The translations under genes were made by a program, and so were the position numbers. From DASRWT01 sp963748485 (GTDB lineage: Bacteria > Methylomirabilota > Methylomirabilia > Rokubacteriales > CSP1-6): 64,000 nucleotides of DNA. The DNA is taken from contig CAVVJF010000018.1 in NCBI GenBank assembly GCA_963748485.1, positions 1 through 64,000 on the forward strand, in the 5' to 3' direction. The notes below the pieces were generated by a model that saw only the letters and a list, made by a program, of their open reading frames with translations, had not been told where the DNA came from and did no database searches. This document shows, piece by piece, positions 36,786 to 43,852 of this stretch. Position 1 is the stretch's first letter. Every line of letters starts with the position of its first letter.

Positions 36786-37952
36786 CTATCCCTTCAGCCC
36801 GAAGGCCAGCAGGCCCACCGCAGCGCCGCCGGCGATGAGAAGTGGCTCGGGCACCTTGAAGCGCCAGATCACCAGGAGGGCGACGGCGCCGATGATAAGG
36901 GTGGGAACGTCGAAGATCGCGCGCCGGGCGAGTACGACGCACGCCCCCGCGATGGCGCCCGTCGTGGCGGCAGTGACGCCGTTCACGAAGGCCCGGAGCT
37001 GCGGGTTGCCACTCCAGCGGTCGAACCAGGGGTACGGGATGATCACGAAGAAGTAGACGGGGAGGAACACGCCGATGGCCGCGACGAGCGCACCGACCTG
37101 CCCGGCCACGAGATACCCGATGAAGGCCACCGTGATCACGACGGGGCCCGGGGTGATCATGGCCACCGCGACCGCGTCTAGGAACTGCTGATCGTTCAGC
37201 CAGCGATACTCCTGGACCACGCCACCATAGAGGAAGGGCACGATGGCCAGCCCGCTGCCGAACACGAAGGCACCGGCCTTGGCGAAGAAGCCCAGGAGCT
37301 TCCAGATCACGTCGGCGGGGGCGGGCTCGCCCAGCCCCTGGTAGAGCCAGAGCGGGATGACGGCCCAGAGGGAGGCCGTGGCACCCCGGGCGCGCCGTAG
37401 CCAGGCGGGCGGGGCCTGCACCAGCATCACCAGCACGCCGGCGGCGAGGAAGACGAGGGCCCCCTCCGACTCGGTGATCACGGTGAGCACGGCGCTCACC
37501 ACCCCGATCGCCCACAGCAGGCGGTCTCGGCCATTGGTGGTGAGGTTGAGCTTCCACGCGGCCCGCGTGATGATCGCGATCACGGTTGCGCCCACCCCGT
37601 AGAAGACGGCCTGCATCCACGTGAGCCCCCCGTAGCGGACATAGATCATCCCGATCACCACCGTCATGAGGTACGAGGGGAGGATGAAGGCCAGCCCGAC
37701 GAGGGTGGCCCCCCACACGCGCGAGTGAATGAAGCCCAGGCAGATCGCGAGCTGCGCGGCGAGCGGGCCGGGCGCGATCTGGGAGAGGACCAGGCCTTTC
37801 TTGTACTCCTCCAGCGTGAACCACCCGCGCTTCTCCACGAGGTCGCGCTGCATCGCGCCGATGAGGGCGGCCGGCCCCCCGAAGCCGAGGCTCCCGAGGT
37901 AGAGGAAGTAGCGCACGAGCTGCCGCCCGGAAGGGCGGGAGGCGTCGGTCAC
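36786..37952 (-). CDS. chrA: Chromate transporter ChrA
   Basis: 388 residues, the long two-domain CHR type with ~10-12 membrane segments. N half: YLGSLGFGGPAALIGAMQRD, LVLSQIAPGPLAAQLAICLG; C half: FFAKAGAFVFGSGLAIVPFL, QQFLDAVAVAMITPGPVVIT. These FGG(P)...PGP repeats define the family, which expels chromate. Start GTG 37952 overlaps the chrB stop as GTGA. Part of chrB2-chrB-chrA-ArsC-like. Confidence 0.95.
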   Translation of the reverse strand: MTDASRPSGRQLVRYFLYLGSLGFGGPAALIGAMQRDLVEKRGWFTLEEYKKGLVLSQIAPGPLAAQLAICLGFIHSRVWGATLVGLAFILPSYLMTVVIGMIYVRYGGLTWMQAVFYGVGATVIAIITRAAWKLNLTTNGRDRLLWAIGVVSAVLTVITESEGALVFLAAGVLVMLVQAPPAWLRRARGATASLWAVIPLWLYQGLGEPAPADVIWKLLGFFAKAGAFVFGSGLAIVPFLYGGVVQEYRWLNDQQFLDAVAVAMITPGPVVITVAFIGYLVAGQVGALVAAIGVFLPVYFFVIIPYPWFDRWSGNPQLRAFVNGVTAATTGAIAGACVVLARRAIFDVPTLIIGAVALLVIWRFKVPEPLLIAGGAAVGLLAFGLKG

Positions 37953-38914
37953 GGCGTCTCGCCGATGGAGGCGTAGAGCCCGTCGAAGAGGGTCATGCCG
38001 TGGGCGAGCGCGTCGTGGTCGTCCTTGAGGGCGGCGAGCACCCCGCGCAGGGCGGCGTCGATGCCGCGGGCCTCCTCGCGGTCGAACTTGTCGTCCCGCA
38101 GGTCCGCCTCGTGGACGATCTCGGCGAGCACGGCGAGCCGGCGGTCGCGCAGGCCGGACCGTTTGAGCAGGGTCTCGAACGTGCAATCCTCTCCCTGATG
38201 GCCGAACTCCGCGCCGAGGGTGTCGAACGGGATGGCGTCGGCGGGAAAGTCCGCCGGCGCGGCGAAGAGGAATTCCGCGGACGGGTCGACGAAGCGCTTG
38301 ATGAGCCACGCGGAGGCGATCCGGTCCACGTGGGGGCGCGGCCGCGTCGCCCAGCGGCGGCCTCGCAGCTCGGTGAGCGGCGTGAGGGGGGCGCGCTCCG
38401 CGGCCCGCCCCTTCGGAGGGCTCTGTCGCATCTCTATGGTCTCCTTGACCCGGGTTGCCTCGCGGGCCCCCGGGGACTCGAAAAAGTCGATCGCGCGGAG
38501 CCGCTCGAGCTCGCGGCCCAGCCGGCGCATCTCGTCCTCGCGCTTCACCACCGCGCGGCCCGTCGCCCGGCCCTCCAGGCCCTTGGCGAGCTTGCGGTAC
38601 CGCGCGGTGAGGTCCGCGTAGTCACGGTTGCGCGCGTCGTGGAAGAGGCGGATCACGTCCGCCGGTGGCATGTTCTCGATCCGGTCGACCTTGAGCAGCG
38701 TGGCATCGCCGCCGTCCCGCTGTATCTCCTGCGAGAGCCACTCGAAGCGCTCGGTGTGCTCGAGGCTCCACGGCATGAGATACACGCTGCTCTTGAGCGC
38801 CACCGCCCCCATGGCGCGGAGCTTGCGCCAGGCGCGCACACGCAGGCTCGAGGGGTGCGGGGGCAGGCGCACGATGAGAACGAGCCAGCCCGCCTCGGCG
38901 CCCGCTCCCTGCAT
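37949..38914 (-). CDS. chrB: Chromate-resistance/regulatory protein ChrB
   Basis: 321 residues, full length. The N-terminal half (LIVRLPPHPSSLRVRAWRKL, LKSSVYLMP, FEWLSQEIQRDGGDATLLKV) is the ChrB N domain; the C-terminal ChrB domain starts near residue 190 (HVDRIASAWLIKRFVDPSAE, LGAEFGHQGEDCTFETLLKR, LAEIVHEADLRDDKF). In Ochrobactrum a ChrB acts as chromate-sensing regulator of its operon. ATG overlaps the upstream paralog stop (TGATG). Confidence 0.93.
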   Translation of the reverse strand: MQGAGAEAGWLVLIVRLPPHPSSLRVRAWRKLRAMGAVALKSSVYLMPWSLEHTERFEWLSQEIQRDGGDATLLKVDRIENMPPADVIRLFHDARNRDYADLTARYRKLAKGLEGRATGRAVVKREDEMRRLGRELERLRAIDFFESPGAREATRVKETIEMRQSPPKGRAAERAPLTPLTELRGRRWATRPRPHVDRIASAWLIKRFVDPSAEFLFAAPADFPADAIPFDTLGAEFGHQGEDCTFETLLKRSGLRDRRLAVLAEIVHEADLRDDKFDREEARGIDAALRGVLAALKDDHDALAHGMTLFDGLYASIGETP

Positions 38915-39351
38915 CAGCGCTCCGCCCCCGCGCGCCGGGCGCGGCAGTAGGCGTAGAGCGCGTCGTACATGGGGAACTGCGCCGCCATGTTGGCGAAGTC
39001 GTCCGCGCTCATCGCCCGAAAGCCGGAGGCGGCGGCGTAGAGGCCCGCAGACTCGGGGGTGAGGGTGCGGGCATCCGTGTCGGCTCCGCGCACGATGAGG
39101 GCGAGGTCGGCCAAGGCGGGCTCGTCGAGATCGTACTTGTCCAGGAAAGCGTCGAACGAGCAGCGCTCGCCGTGGTGGCCGAGCTCCACCCCCGGCACGT
39201 CATACGGGATGGCCGCTTCGCGCGTCGCCACCCCCATCACCTCGCTCGGGGGGACGAAGAGGAAGGTCGGCTCCTTGTCCACGAAGCGGCTGATGAGCCA
39301 GGGGCAGGCGATCCGATCCACGCGCGCCTTTTCTCGGGTTACCCATTTCAT
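38914..39351 (-). CDS. ChrB C-terminal-domain paralog
   Basis: 145 residues containing only the ChrB C domain: VDRIACPWLISRFVDKEPTF, GVELGHHGERCSFDAFLDKY, LADLALIVRGADTD. The paired His and Cys (HHGERCSF) are the same positions as in ChrB. Start ATG 39351 has GGAGG 5 nt upstream; the ATG at 39363 overlaps that ribosome site. It is first in the chromate operon, behind a promoter-operator (39389-39433). Confidence 0.88.
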   Translation of the reverse strand: MKWVTREKARVDRIACPWLISRFVDKEPTFLFVPPSEVMGVATREAAIPYDVPGVELGHHGERCSFDAFLDKYDLDEPALADLALIVRGADTDARTLTPESAGLYAAASGFRAMSADDFANMAAQFPMYDALYAYCRARRAGAER

Positions 39352-39388
39352 GGTGTCCTCCATCGTGTATCTGCATTATGTTTCATCT

Positions 39389-39406
39389 ATGCAACGTATG
39401 TTGCAT
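39389..39406. promoter_or_regulatory. Operator candidate of the chromate operon
   Basis: Perfect palindrome ATGCAAC-GTAT-GTTGCAT (7-base arms). It begins directly at the predicted -10 and covers the likely transcription start of the chr operon, a repressor position. The core GCAAC-N4-GTTGC recurs at 41450-41463 at the same place in another promoter. Confidence 0.7.
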
Positions 39407-39433
39407 CATGCCTCCAGCCTTCCCCGATGTCAA
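39405..39433 (-). promoter_or_regulatory. Sigma70-type promoter of the chromate operon
   Basis: Minus-strand TTGACA (39433-39428), 17-base spacer, CATGAT (39410-39405). Start of transcription about 39398, with a ~47-nt leader to ATG 39351. It overlaps the palindrome by two bases. Confidence 0.65.
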
Positions 39434-39494
39434 GGCCGATTTCTTGACCCCCTCGCCCGGCCGGCCGCCTACGCTCGGAGCCAGGGAGGGGTCC

Positions 39495-40445
39495 ATGGCC
39501 AGCCTCGCGGATACCGTCGCTCAGGCCGGATCGCGGCTCGGGCTCAGGAGCGTGCCGGACAAGCAGCTCGCCTACGGCGTGCGTGACGGCTATCTCGTGG
39601 AGTTGGCCTGCGGCCGCAACGGCAACAGCGACTGCATCGTCGAGATCATCCGGCACGGCGACCCCGCGCGCGATCCTGCCGTGCGCGAAGCGATCGGGCG
39701 GTCCGCCGAGGTGGCGGCCAAGGGCGTCAAGGCCAAGCGGGTCAAGGTCGAGGACGGGCTCGTCGTCCACCGGCATCCCGTGATGTTCTTCCGACAGCCC
39801 GGCGCCGAGGCGGTGACGGGCGAGGTCGAGGCCCTCCTGCGCGCGGTCCAGACCGCGAGCCCGCCCGCCCCCGCAAGGTGCCGGCTCTGTGGCAGCGAGG
39901 GCGGCGCCGAGCCCGTGCTCCTCAACGACGTGGTGGATCTCGTGTGCCCCGCCTGCGCCGAGCGGCTCGGGCACGAGGTCCGACAGGCCATCGAGCGCTA
40001 CGACGCGGCGCCGACGAACCTGCCCCTGGCGGTGCTCGCGGCCGCCGTACTCGCAGTGGTCGGCGCGGTGGCCTGGGCGGGCATCGCCATCGCCACCAAC
40101 CGCGTCGTCTGGCTGGTGGCTATCGGCGCGGGGATCCTCATCGGCTGGGGAACGGCCCGGGCGGCGGGCAAGGGCGGGCCGCTCATCCAGGGCACCGCCG
40201 CGCTCTTCACGGTGGCCTCGGTGCTCCTCGGCGAGCTCTTGCTGGTGGCGTACCACGTCCAGGAGCAGGCGCAGCGCACGGGCCAGCAGGTGAGCTGGCC
40301 GGCCTTCGCCGCGGCCGCGCCCGCTGTTCTGTGGCAACTCAGCGGCGAGACGCTCTTCGCCCTGGGCGGCGGGCTCATCGGCGCCTGGTACGCGACCCGC
40401 CGGGCCGCGCACCCCACGATCGAAGCGCGCGTCGAGAAGGCCTGA
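39495..40445 (+). CDS. Zinc-ribbon protein with four C-terminal membrane segments, function unknown
   Basis: 316 residues. The N-terminal ~125 residues are soluble (LGLRSVPDKQLAYGVRDGYL, VEIIRHGDPARDPAVREAIG). Then comes a CxxC pair (CRLC...CPAC, about 22 residues apart), a likely zinc ribbon. The rest has four hydrophobic segments (LAVLAAAVLAVVGAVAWAGI, VWLVAIGAGILIGWG, LFTVASVLLGELLLVAYHV, LFALGGGLIGAWYATRRA). Start ATG 39495 with GGGAGGGG upstream. It is divergent from the chr operon across the shared operator region. Family not recognised. Confidence 0.75.
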   Translation: MASLADTVAQAGSRLGLRSVPDKQLAYGVRDGYLVELACGRNGNSDCIVEIIRHGDPARDPAVREAIGRSAEVAAKGVKAKRVKVEDGLVVHRHPVMFFRQPGAEAVTGEVEALLRAVQTASPPAPARCRLCGSEGGAEPVLLNDVVDLVCPACAERLGHEVRQAIERYDAAPTNLPLAVLAAAVLAVVGAVAWAGIAIATNRVVWLVAIGAGILIGWGTARAAGKGGPLIQGTAALFTVASVLLGELLLVAYHVQEQAQRTGQQVSWPAFAAAAPAVLWQLSGETLFALGGGLIGAWYATRRAAHPTIEARVEKA

Positions 40446-40451
40446 GGGCCG

Positions 40452-41456
40452 TCAGGCCGCGGGCGCCCAGAGGAGTCCGGCGCCCTCGCGGAGCGCCTTC
40501 TCGTACGCCGCCGCGGCCGCCGCCACGTCGCCGAGCGCGACGCCCGAGCTGTCGAACACGACCACCTCGTCCGCGGCGCGCCGGCCCGGTCGGACGCCCG
40601 CCACCACCTCGCCGAGCTCGGCGCGGACGTCGTCCCGCTTCATGACGCCGGCGGCGATGGCATGGTGCAGATCGCCGATGGTAGCGCACTGCTCGAGGCT
40701 GTCCACCACCACGGCACTCGAGGCGAGGAGATCGGCCGCGATCTCGTGCTTGTCGGGATTGTCGGCGCCCACGGCGGCCACGAACGTCCCGGGCGCGACA
40801 TCCCCCCGGGACAGGAGCGGCGTCCGCGAGGTGGTGCACGTCACGCAGACCTGGCTCCTTCGAGTGGCATCGACCAGATTCGCCACCGCCTCCACCGGGA
40901 GCCCGAGCTCCGCCGTCATCTGCTGCGCGAAGCGCCGCGCGCGGGCCAGATCGAGGTCGTGCACCCAGGCATGCTCGAGGCGCAGCACGCGGACGAGCGC
41001 CCGGAGATGCGCCGCCCCCTGGGCGCCGCAACCGGCGAGCGTGAGGACGCGGGCCTCGGCGGGAGCGAGCGCCCGGACCGCCACCGCGGTAGTGGCCGCC
41101 GTGCGCAGACTGGTGATCTCCATCGAGTCCAGCAAGGCGAGGGGGCGCCCGCTGTCCCCATCGCAGAGGACGACCACCCCCTGGATCGTGGGAAGGCCGA
41201 GGCGCGCTGGGTTGTCGGGAAAGTTCGCGTTGATCTTGGCCGCGAAGTACGGGCGCCCGAGCTGAACCAGTGCCGCCTTGACGTGGAATCCGCCGCCCTC
41301 CGCATGCACGCTCAGGATCGCGGGCGGGGTGGCGCGCCCCGCCGCGTGCAGGATCAAGGCGCGCTGGACGGCCTCCCGGCACTCATCCGGGGTGAGGAGG
41401 GATGCTACCTCGGCTCGGCCTAGCAGGATCGTATCGCTGTTTCTCGGCGGCAACAT
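40452..41456 (-). CDS. Ornithine cyclodeaminase/mu-crystallin family protein
   Basis: 334 residues, NAD(P)-binding Rossmann fold: TLAGCGAQGAAHLRALVRVL (about 125-144), with FAAKINANFPDNPARLGLPT, GVVVLCDGDSGRPLALLDSM, ITSLRTAATTAVAVRAL and VCVTCTTSRTPLLSRG. Members include ornithine/lysine cyclodeaminase, ketimine reductases and alanine dehydrogenase; the substrate is unknown. The start is taken as ATG 41456: the predicted transcription start is within ~1-2 nt of it, so the mRNA would be leaderless, while ATG 41465 falls inside the -10. Confidence 0.88.
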   Translation of the reverse strand: MLPPRNSDTILLGRAEVASLLTPDECREAVQRALILHAAGRATPPAILSVHAEGGGFHVKAALVQLGRPYFAAKINANFPDNPARLGLPTIQGVVVLCDGDSGRPLALLDSMEITSLRTAATTAVAVRALAPAEARVLTLAGCGAQGAAHLRALVRVLRLEHAWVHDLDLARARRFAQQMTAELGLPVEAVANLVDATRRSQVCVTCTTSRTPLLSRGDVAPGTFVAAVGADNPDKHEIAADLLASSAVVVDSLEQCATIGDLHHAIAAGVMKRDDVRAELGEVVAGVRPGRRAADEVVVFDSSGVALGDVAAAAAAYEKALREGAGLLWAPAA

Positions 41457-41463
41457 GTGTTGC
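41450..41463. promoter_or_regulatory. Second GCAAC-N4-GTTGC operator, at the ornithine-cyclodeaminase-like gene
   Basis: GCAACATGTGTTGC on the plus strand. It begins immediately after the predicted -10 (41469-41464) and overlaps the start codon. In the minus-strand orientation it agrees with the chr operator at 14 of 16 bases (ATGCAAC, two bases, ATGTTGC). Confidence 0.65.
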
Positions 41464-41492
41464 ATTCCACCAGGAGTGCGGCCTCGTGTCAA
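41464..41492 (-). promoter_or_regulatory. Sigma70-type promoter of the ornithine-cyclodeaminase-like gene
   Basis: Minus-strand TTGACA (41492-41487), 17-base spacer, TGGAAT (41469-41464). The -35 contains the stop codon of the upstream maoC-like gene. The geometry is identical to the chr promoter at 39405-39433. Confidence 0.6.
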
Positions 41493-41941
41493 GTGGCGGG
41501 ACGGCGCCCGATGAAGTTCAGAGGCTTGATGGACATCACGACCTCGCCGTGGTGATTGCGCAGCTCGCAGTGCATCCGGACGAGGCCGCGATCCGGCTTC
41601 GAGCGCGAAGGGATCAGCTCCAGCACCGTCGAGCGCAGGGTGAGCGCGTCGCCGGGGCGGACGGGCTTGACCCAGCGCAGCTCGTCGATTCCCGGCGAAC
41701 CCAGCGAAGCCACCTCGCGGAACAGCGAGTCGTAGAAGAGCCGCATCATCAGCGAGCCGGAATGCCAGCCGCTGGCGATCAGGCCGCCGTACATGGTGTG
41801 GCGGGCGGCCGCCTCGTCGGTCTGAAAAGGCTGCGGGTCGAACTCGCGGGCGAAAGCGAGGATCTCCTCCGTCGTGAGGATGCGCGCGCCGCTTTCCACG
41901 ACGTCGCCGACCTTGAAGTCCTCGAAGTAGCGGGTGGCCAC
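41489..41941 (-). CDS. MaoC-like hot-dog dehydratase family protein with altered dyad
   Basis: 150 residues. VATRYFEDFKVGDVVESG, ILAFAREFDPQPFQTDEAAA, YGGLIASGWHSGSLMMRLFY and RWVKPVRPGDALTLRSTVLE are MaoC features. Hydratases of this fold use Asp and a His five residues on (D-x-N-P-x-H); here the His position is Gln (DPQPFQ), so hydratase activity is doubtful. Start GTG 41941 with AAGGA 5 nt upstream. It is 8 nt after the phosphoribosyltransferase gene. Confidence 0.85.
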   Translation of the reverse strand: MATRYFEDFKVGDVVESGARILTTEEILAFAREFDPQPFQTDEAAARHTMYGGLIASGWHSGSLMMRLFYDSLFREVASLGSPGIDELRWVKPVRPGDALTLRSTVLELIPSRSKPDRGLVRMHCELRNHHGEVVMSIKPLNFIGRRPAT

Positions 41942-41949
41942 GGGATTCC

Positions 41950-42813
41950 TTAGAGCAGCGGGCGCGCGAGCGCAACGAAGCGGGGCACCTCGGGCTCCGG
42001 GCCCTTGAGCAGGACGGTGGCGGTGGCGGCGACGGAGGCGCCCGCGCGCTCGAGCAAACGGCACGCCGCGCGAACAGTCCCGCCGGTGGCGACCACGTCG
42101 TCCACCAGGAGCACCCGGCGGCCCTCCACCAGGGGGAGGTCGAGCGGGTCGAGCACGAGCGCCTGCGCGCCCGCGGTGGTGATACTCGTGGCCTCCTCGA
42201 CCAGCGGGGCGCGCGGCGCGCGCGGCATGTAGTTCTTGAGCCCCTTGCGCAGCACCACGTAGCGGTCGAGCCCGAAGGACTCCACCAGCACTTGGACCAT
42301 GCCCACCGCCTTGGACTCCGAGCACACCACCGTGTCGAACGAGGCGTCGGGCGCGATGCCCTCGTCGGAGAGCCGCTCGTAGAGGAGCTCGCCGCAGCGC
42401 TGATTGAGTCGCCCCTGGCCGAGCAGGTTGAACGAGGCGATGTAGTCGCGGGCGCCGTGCAGCCGCGTGATGGGGCGATCGGTGGTGAGCGCGTGAGGGG
42501 CGATGCGGAGCTCATACCAGCCCACCACGTCGCCGGGAGCGCCGCCCGCGGCGCCGGCGGAGGCGCCCGCGTCGGTCAAGCTCCAGCCCTGCGTGTCCGC
42601 CAGCTCGCGCGCCAGCCAGCCCGCGTCCGCGGCCCCGCCGTTCTCGAGCGTGGTGAGGCACTCGATCCCGGCATCGCGCAGGGTCAGCCGCGCGTCGTCG
42701 TCCACGGCGCCGCGCGGAAGGACGGCGGCCCGCCGCGCCTCGGCTCGGCTCCCGAGCACCGCCACTGCGCGCCCGGCGTCCGCGTAGGCGCCGATGATCA
42801 CCGGCTCGGTCAT
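41950..42813 (-). CDS. Phosphoribosyltransferase-like protein with long N-terminal extension
   Basis: 287 residues. The C-terminal part has the PRPP loop VLLVDDVVATGGTVRAACRL (about 238-257) and the type I fold (VCSESKAVGMVQVLVESFGL, RYVVLRKGLKNYMPRAPRAP), most like adenine/xanthine or orotate phosphoribosyltransferases. The first ~110 residues (GAYADAGRAVAVLGSRAEAR) match nothing I recognise. Start ATG 42813 with GAGGG 7 nt upstream. Base specificity is not evident. It follows the dehydrogenase pair on the same strand. Confidence 0.8.
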   Translation of the reverse strand: MTEPVIIGAYADAGRAVAVLGSRAEARRAAVLPRGAVDDDARLTLRDAGIECLTTLENGGAADAGWLARELADTQGWSLTDAGASAGAAGGAPGDVVGWYELRIAPHALTTDRPITRLHGARDYIASFNLLGQGRLNQRCGELLYERLSDEGIAPDASFDTVVCSESKAVGMVQVLVESFGLDRYVVLRKGLKNYMPRAPRAPLVEEATSITTAGAQALVLDPLDLPLVEGRRVLLVDDVVATGGTVRAACRLLERAGASVAATATVLLKGPEPEVPRFVALARPLL

Positions 42814-42823
42814 GGCCACGCCC

Positions 42824-43852
42824 TCACCGCCCCTCACGCAGGGCGACCGCGATCGCCTCCGCCATCTCGAGCGTGCCCGCCTGGCCTCCGAGGTCGCGGG
42901 TGCGCACGCGCCCTTGCACGAGCACGCGCTCGGCGGCGGCGCGGATTTGCTCGGCGGCCGCGGGCTCGCCCGCATCGCGCAGGAAGGCGCAGGCGGCGAA
43001 GGCCAGCGGCAGCGGGTTGGCGCGATCGGGCCCCACTACCTCGCGGGGCGCCCCATGGATGGACTCGTAGACACGCAGCCCGGCGCCGTTCCCCGGCGCC
43101 GGACCGTGGTTGATGCCCACAGTGGCGGAGATCCCGCCGACGAGGCCCGCGCCGAGGTCGCTCAGGAGATCGCCGTAGAGATTGCCCGTCACGAGCACCT
43201 CGAACTGGCCGGGGTTGGTCACGAGCTGCATGCAACAGTTGTCCACGATCATCTCGCGCGGCTGAATCTCGGGGAACTGGCGGGCGGTCTCGCGGAAGCA
43301 CTCGAGGAACAAGCCGTCGGCGAGCTTGAGGATGTTCGCCTTGTGCACGCAGTGGATGCTCTTCCGGCCCTCCGCGCGGGCGAGAGCAAAGGCGAAGGCG
43401 CAGACCCGTCGGCACGCCGCCTCCGTCACCACCTTGATGCTCTGCACCACGCCCGGCACGATCTCGTGCTCGCCGGCGGCGTAGAGGTCCTCGGTGATCT
43501 CACGCACGAGGAGGATGTCCACGTCGCGGAAGCGGGCGGGCAACCCGGCGAGGTTGCGCAGCGGCCGCACCGAGGCGAAGAGCCCGAGCGCCCGCCGGAG
43601 CTCGACGTTGAAGTTGGTCTCGAGGCTGCCCGGCGGGTTCAGGAGCTTGGTCTTGAGCGCGCGCCCCGCCGTCCGCACCGCCTCGAGCATGGCGGGGGGC
43701 AGGGCCGGCAGCCCCTTGGCCATGGCGGCCTCGCCCGCCTCGAGCTCCCGCCACCGCGCGTCCACGCCGGCGGCGGCGAGAATGCGCCGCACCGCCGCCG
43801 CCTCGTCGAGCCCGACGCCGCCCCCCTGGACGAGGACGATCTCGCGGCTCAT
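42824..43852 (-). CDS. Isocitrate/isopropylmalate dehydrogenase-family protein, divergent partner
   Basis: 342 residues. It keeps substrate and metal residues of the family (SLETNFNVELRRALGLFASV, VREITEDLYAAGEHE, CVHKANILKLADGLFLE, NLYGDLLSDLGAGLVGGI), but the N-terminal glycine motif is changed (VLVQGGGVGLDE instead of IPGDGIGPE) and the NAD-binding segment reads ESIHGAPREVVGPDRANP. It overlaps its canonical neighbour by 4 nt (ATGA). The two may form a heteromer, as in eukaryotic NAD-isocitrate dehydrogenase; this is inference. Confidence 0.8.
   Translation of the reverse strand: MSREIVLVQGGGVGLDEAAAVRRILAAAGVDARWRELEAGEAAMAKGLPALPPAMLEAVRTAGRALKTKLLNPPGSLETNFNVELRRALGLFASVRPLRNLAGLPARFRDVDILLVREITEDLYAAGEHEIVPGVVQSIKVVTEAACRRVCAFAFALARAEGRKSIHCVHKANILKLADGLFLECFRETARQFPEIQPREMIVDNCCMQLVTNPGQFEVLVTGNLYGDLLSDLGAGLVGGISATVGINHGPAPGNGAGLRVYESIHGAPREVVGPDRANPLPLAFAACAFLRDAGEPAAAEQIRAAAERVLVQGRVRTRDLGGQAGTLEMAEAIAVALREGR

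Noticed and set aside
41466..42515. Longer N terminus (687 codons) for the ornithine-cyclodeaminase-like protein
   Set aside because: The extension reads the MaoC and phosphoribosyltransferase genes out of frame and is low-complexity.
43540..43557. Third GCAAC...GTTGC pair
   Set aside because: Spacing is 8 bases rather than 4 and it lies inside a dehydrogenase coding region without promoter elements.
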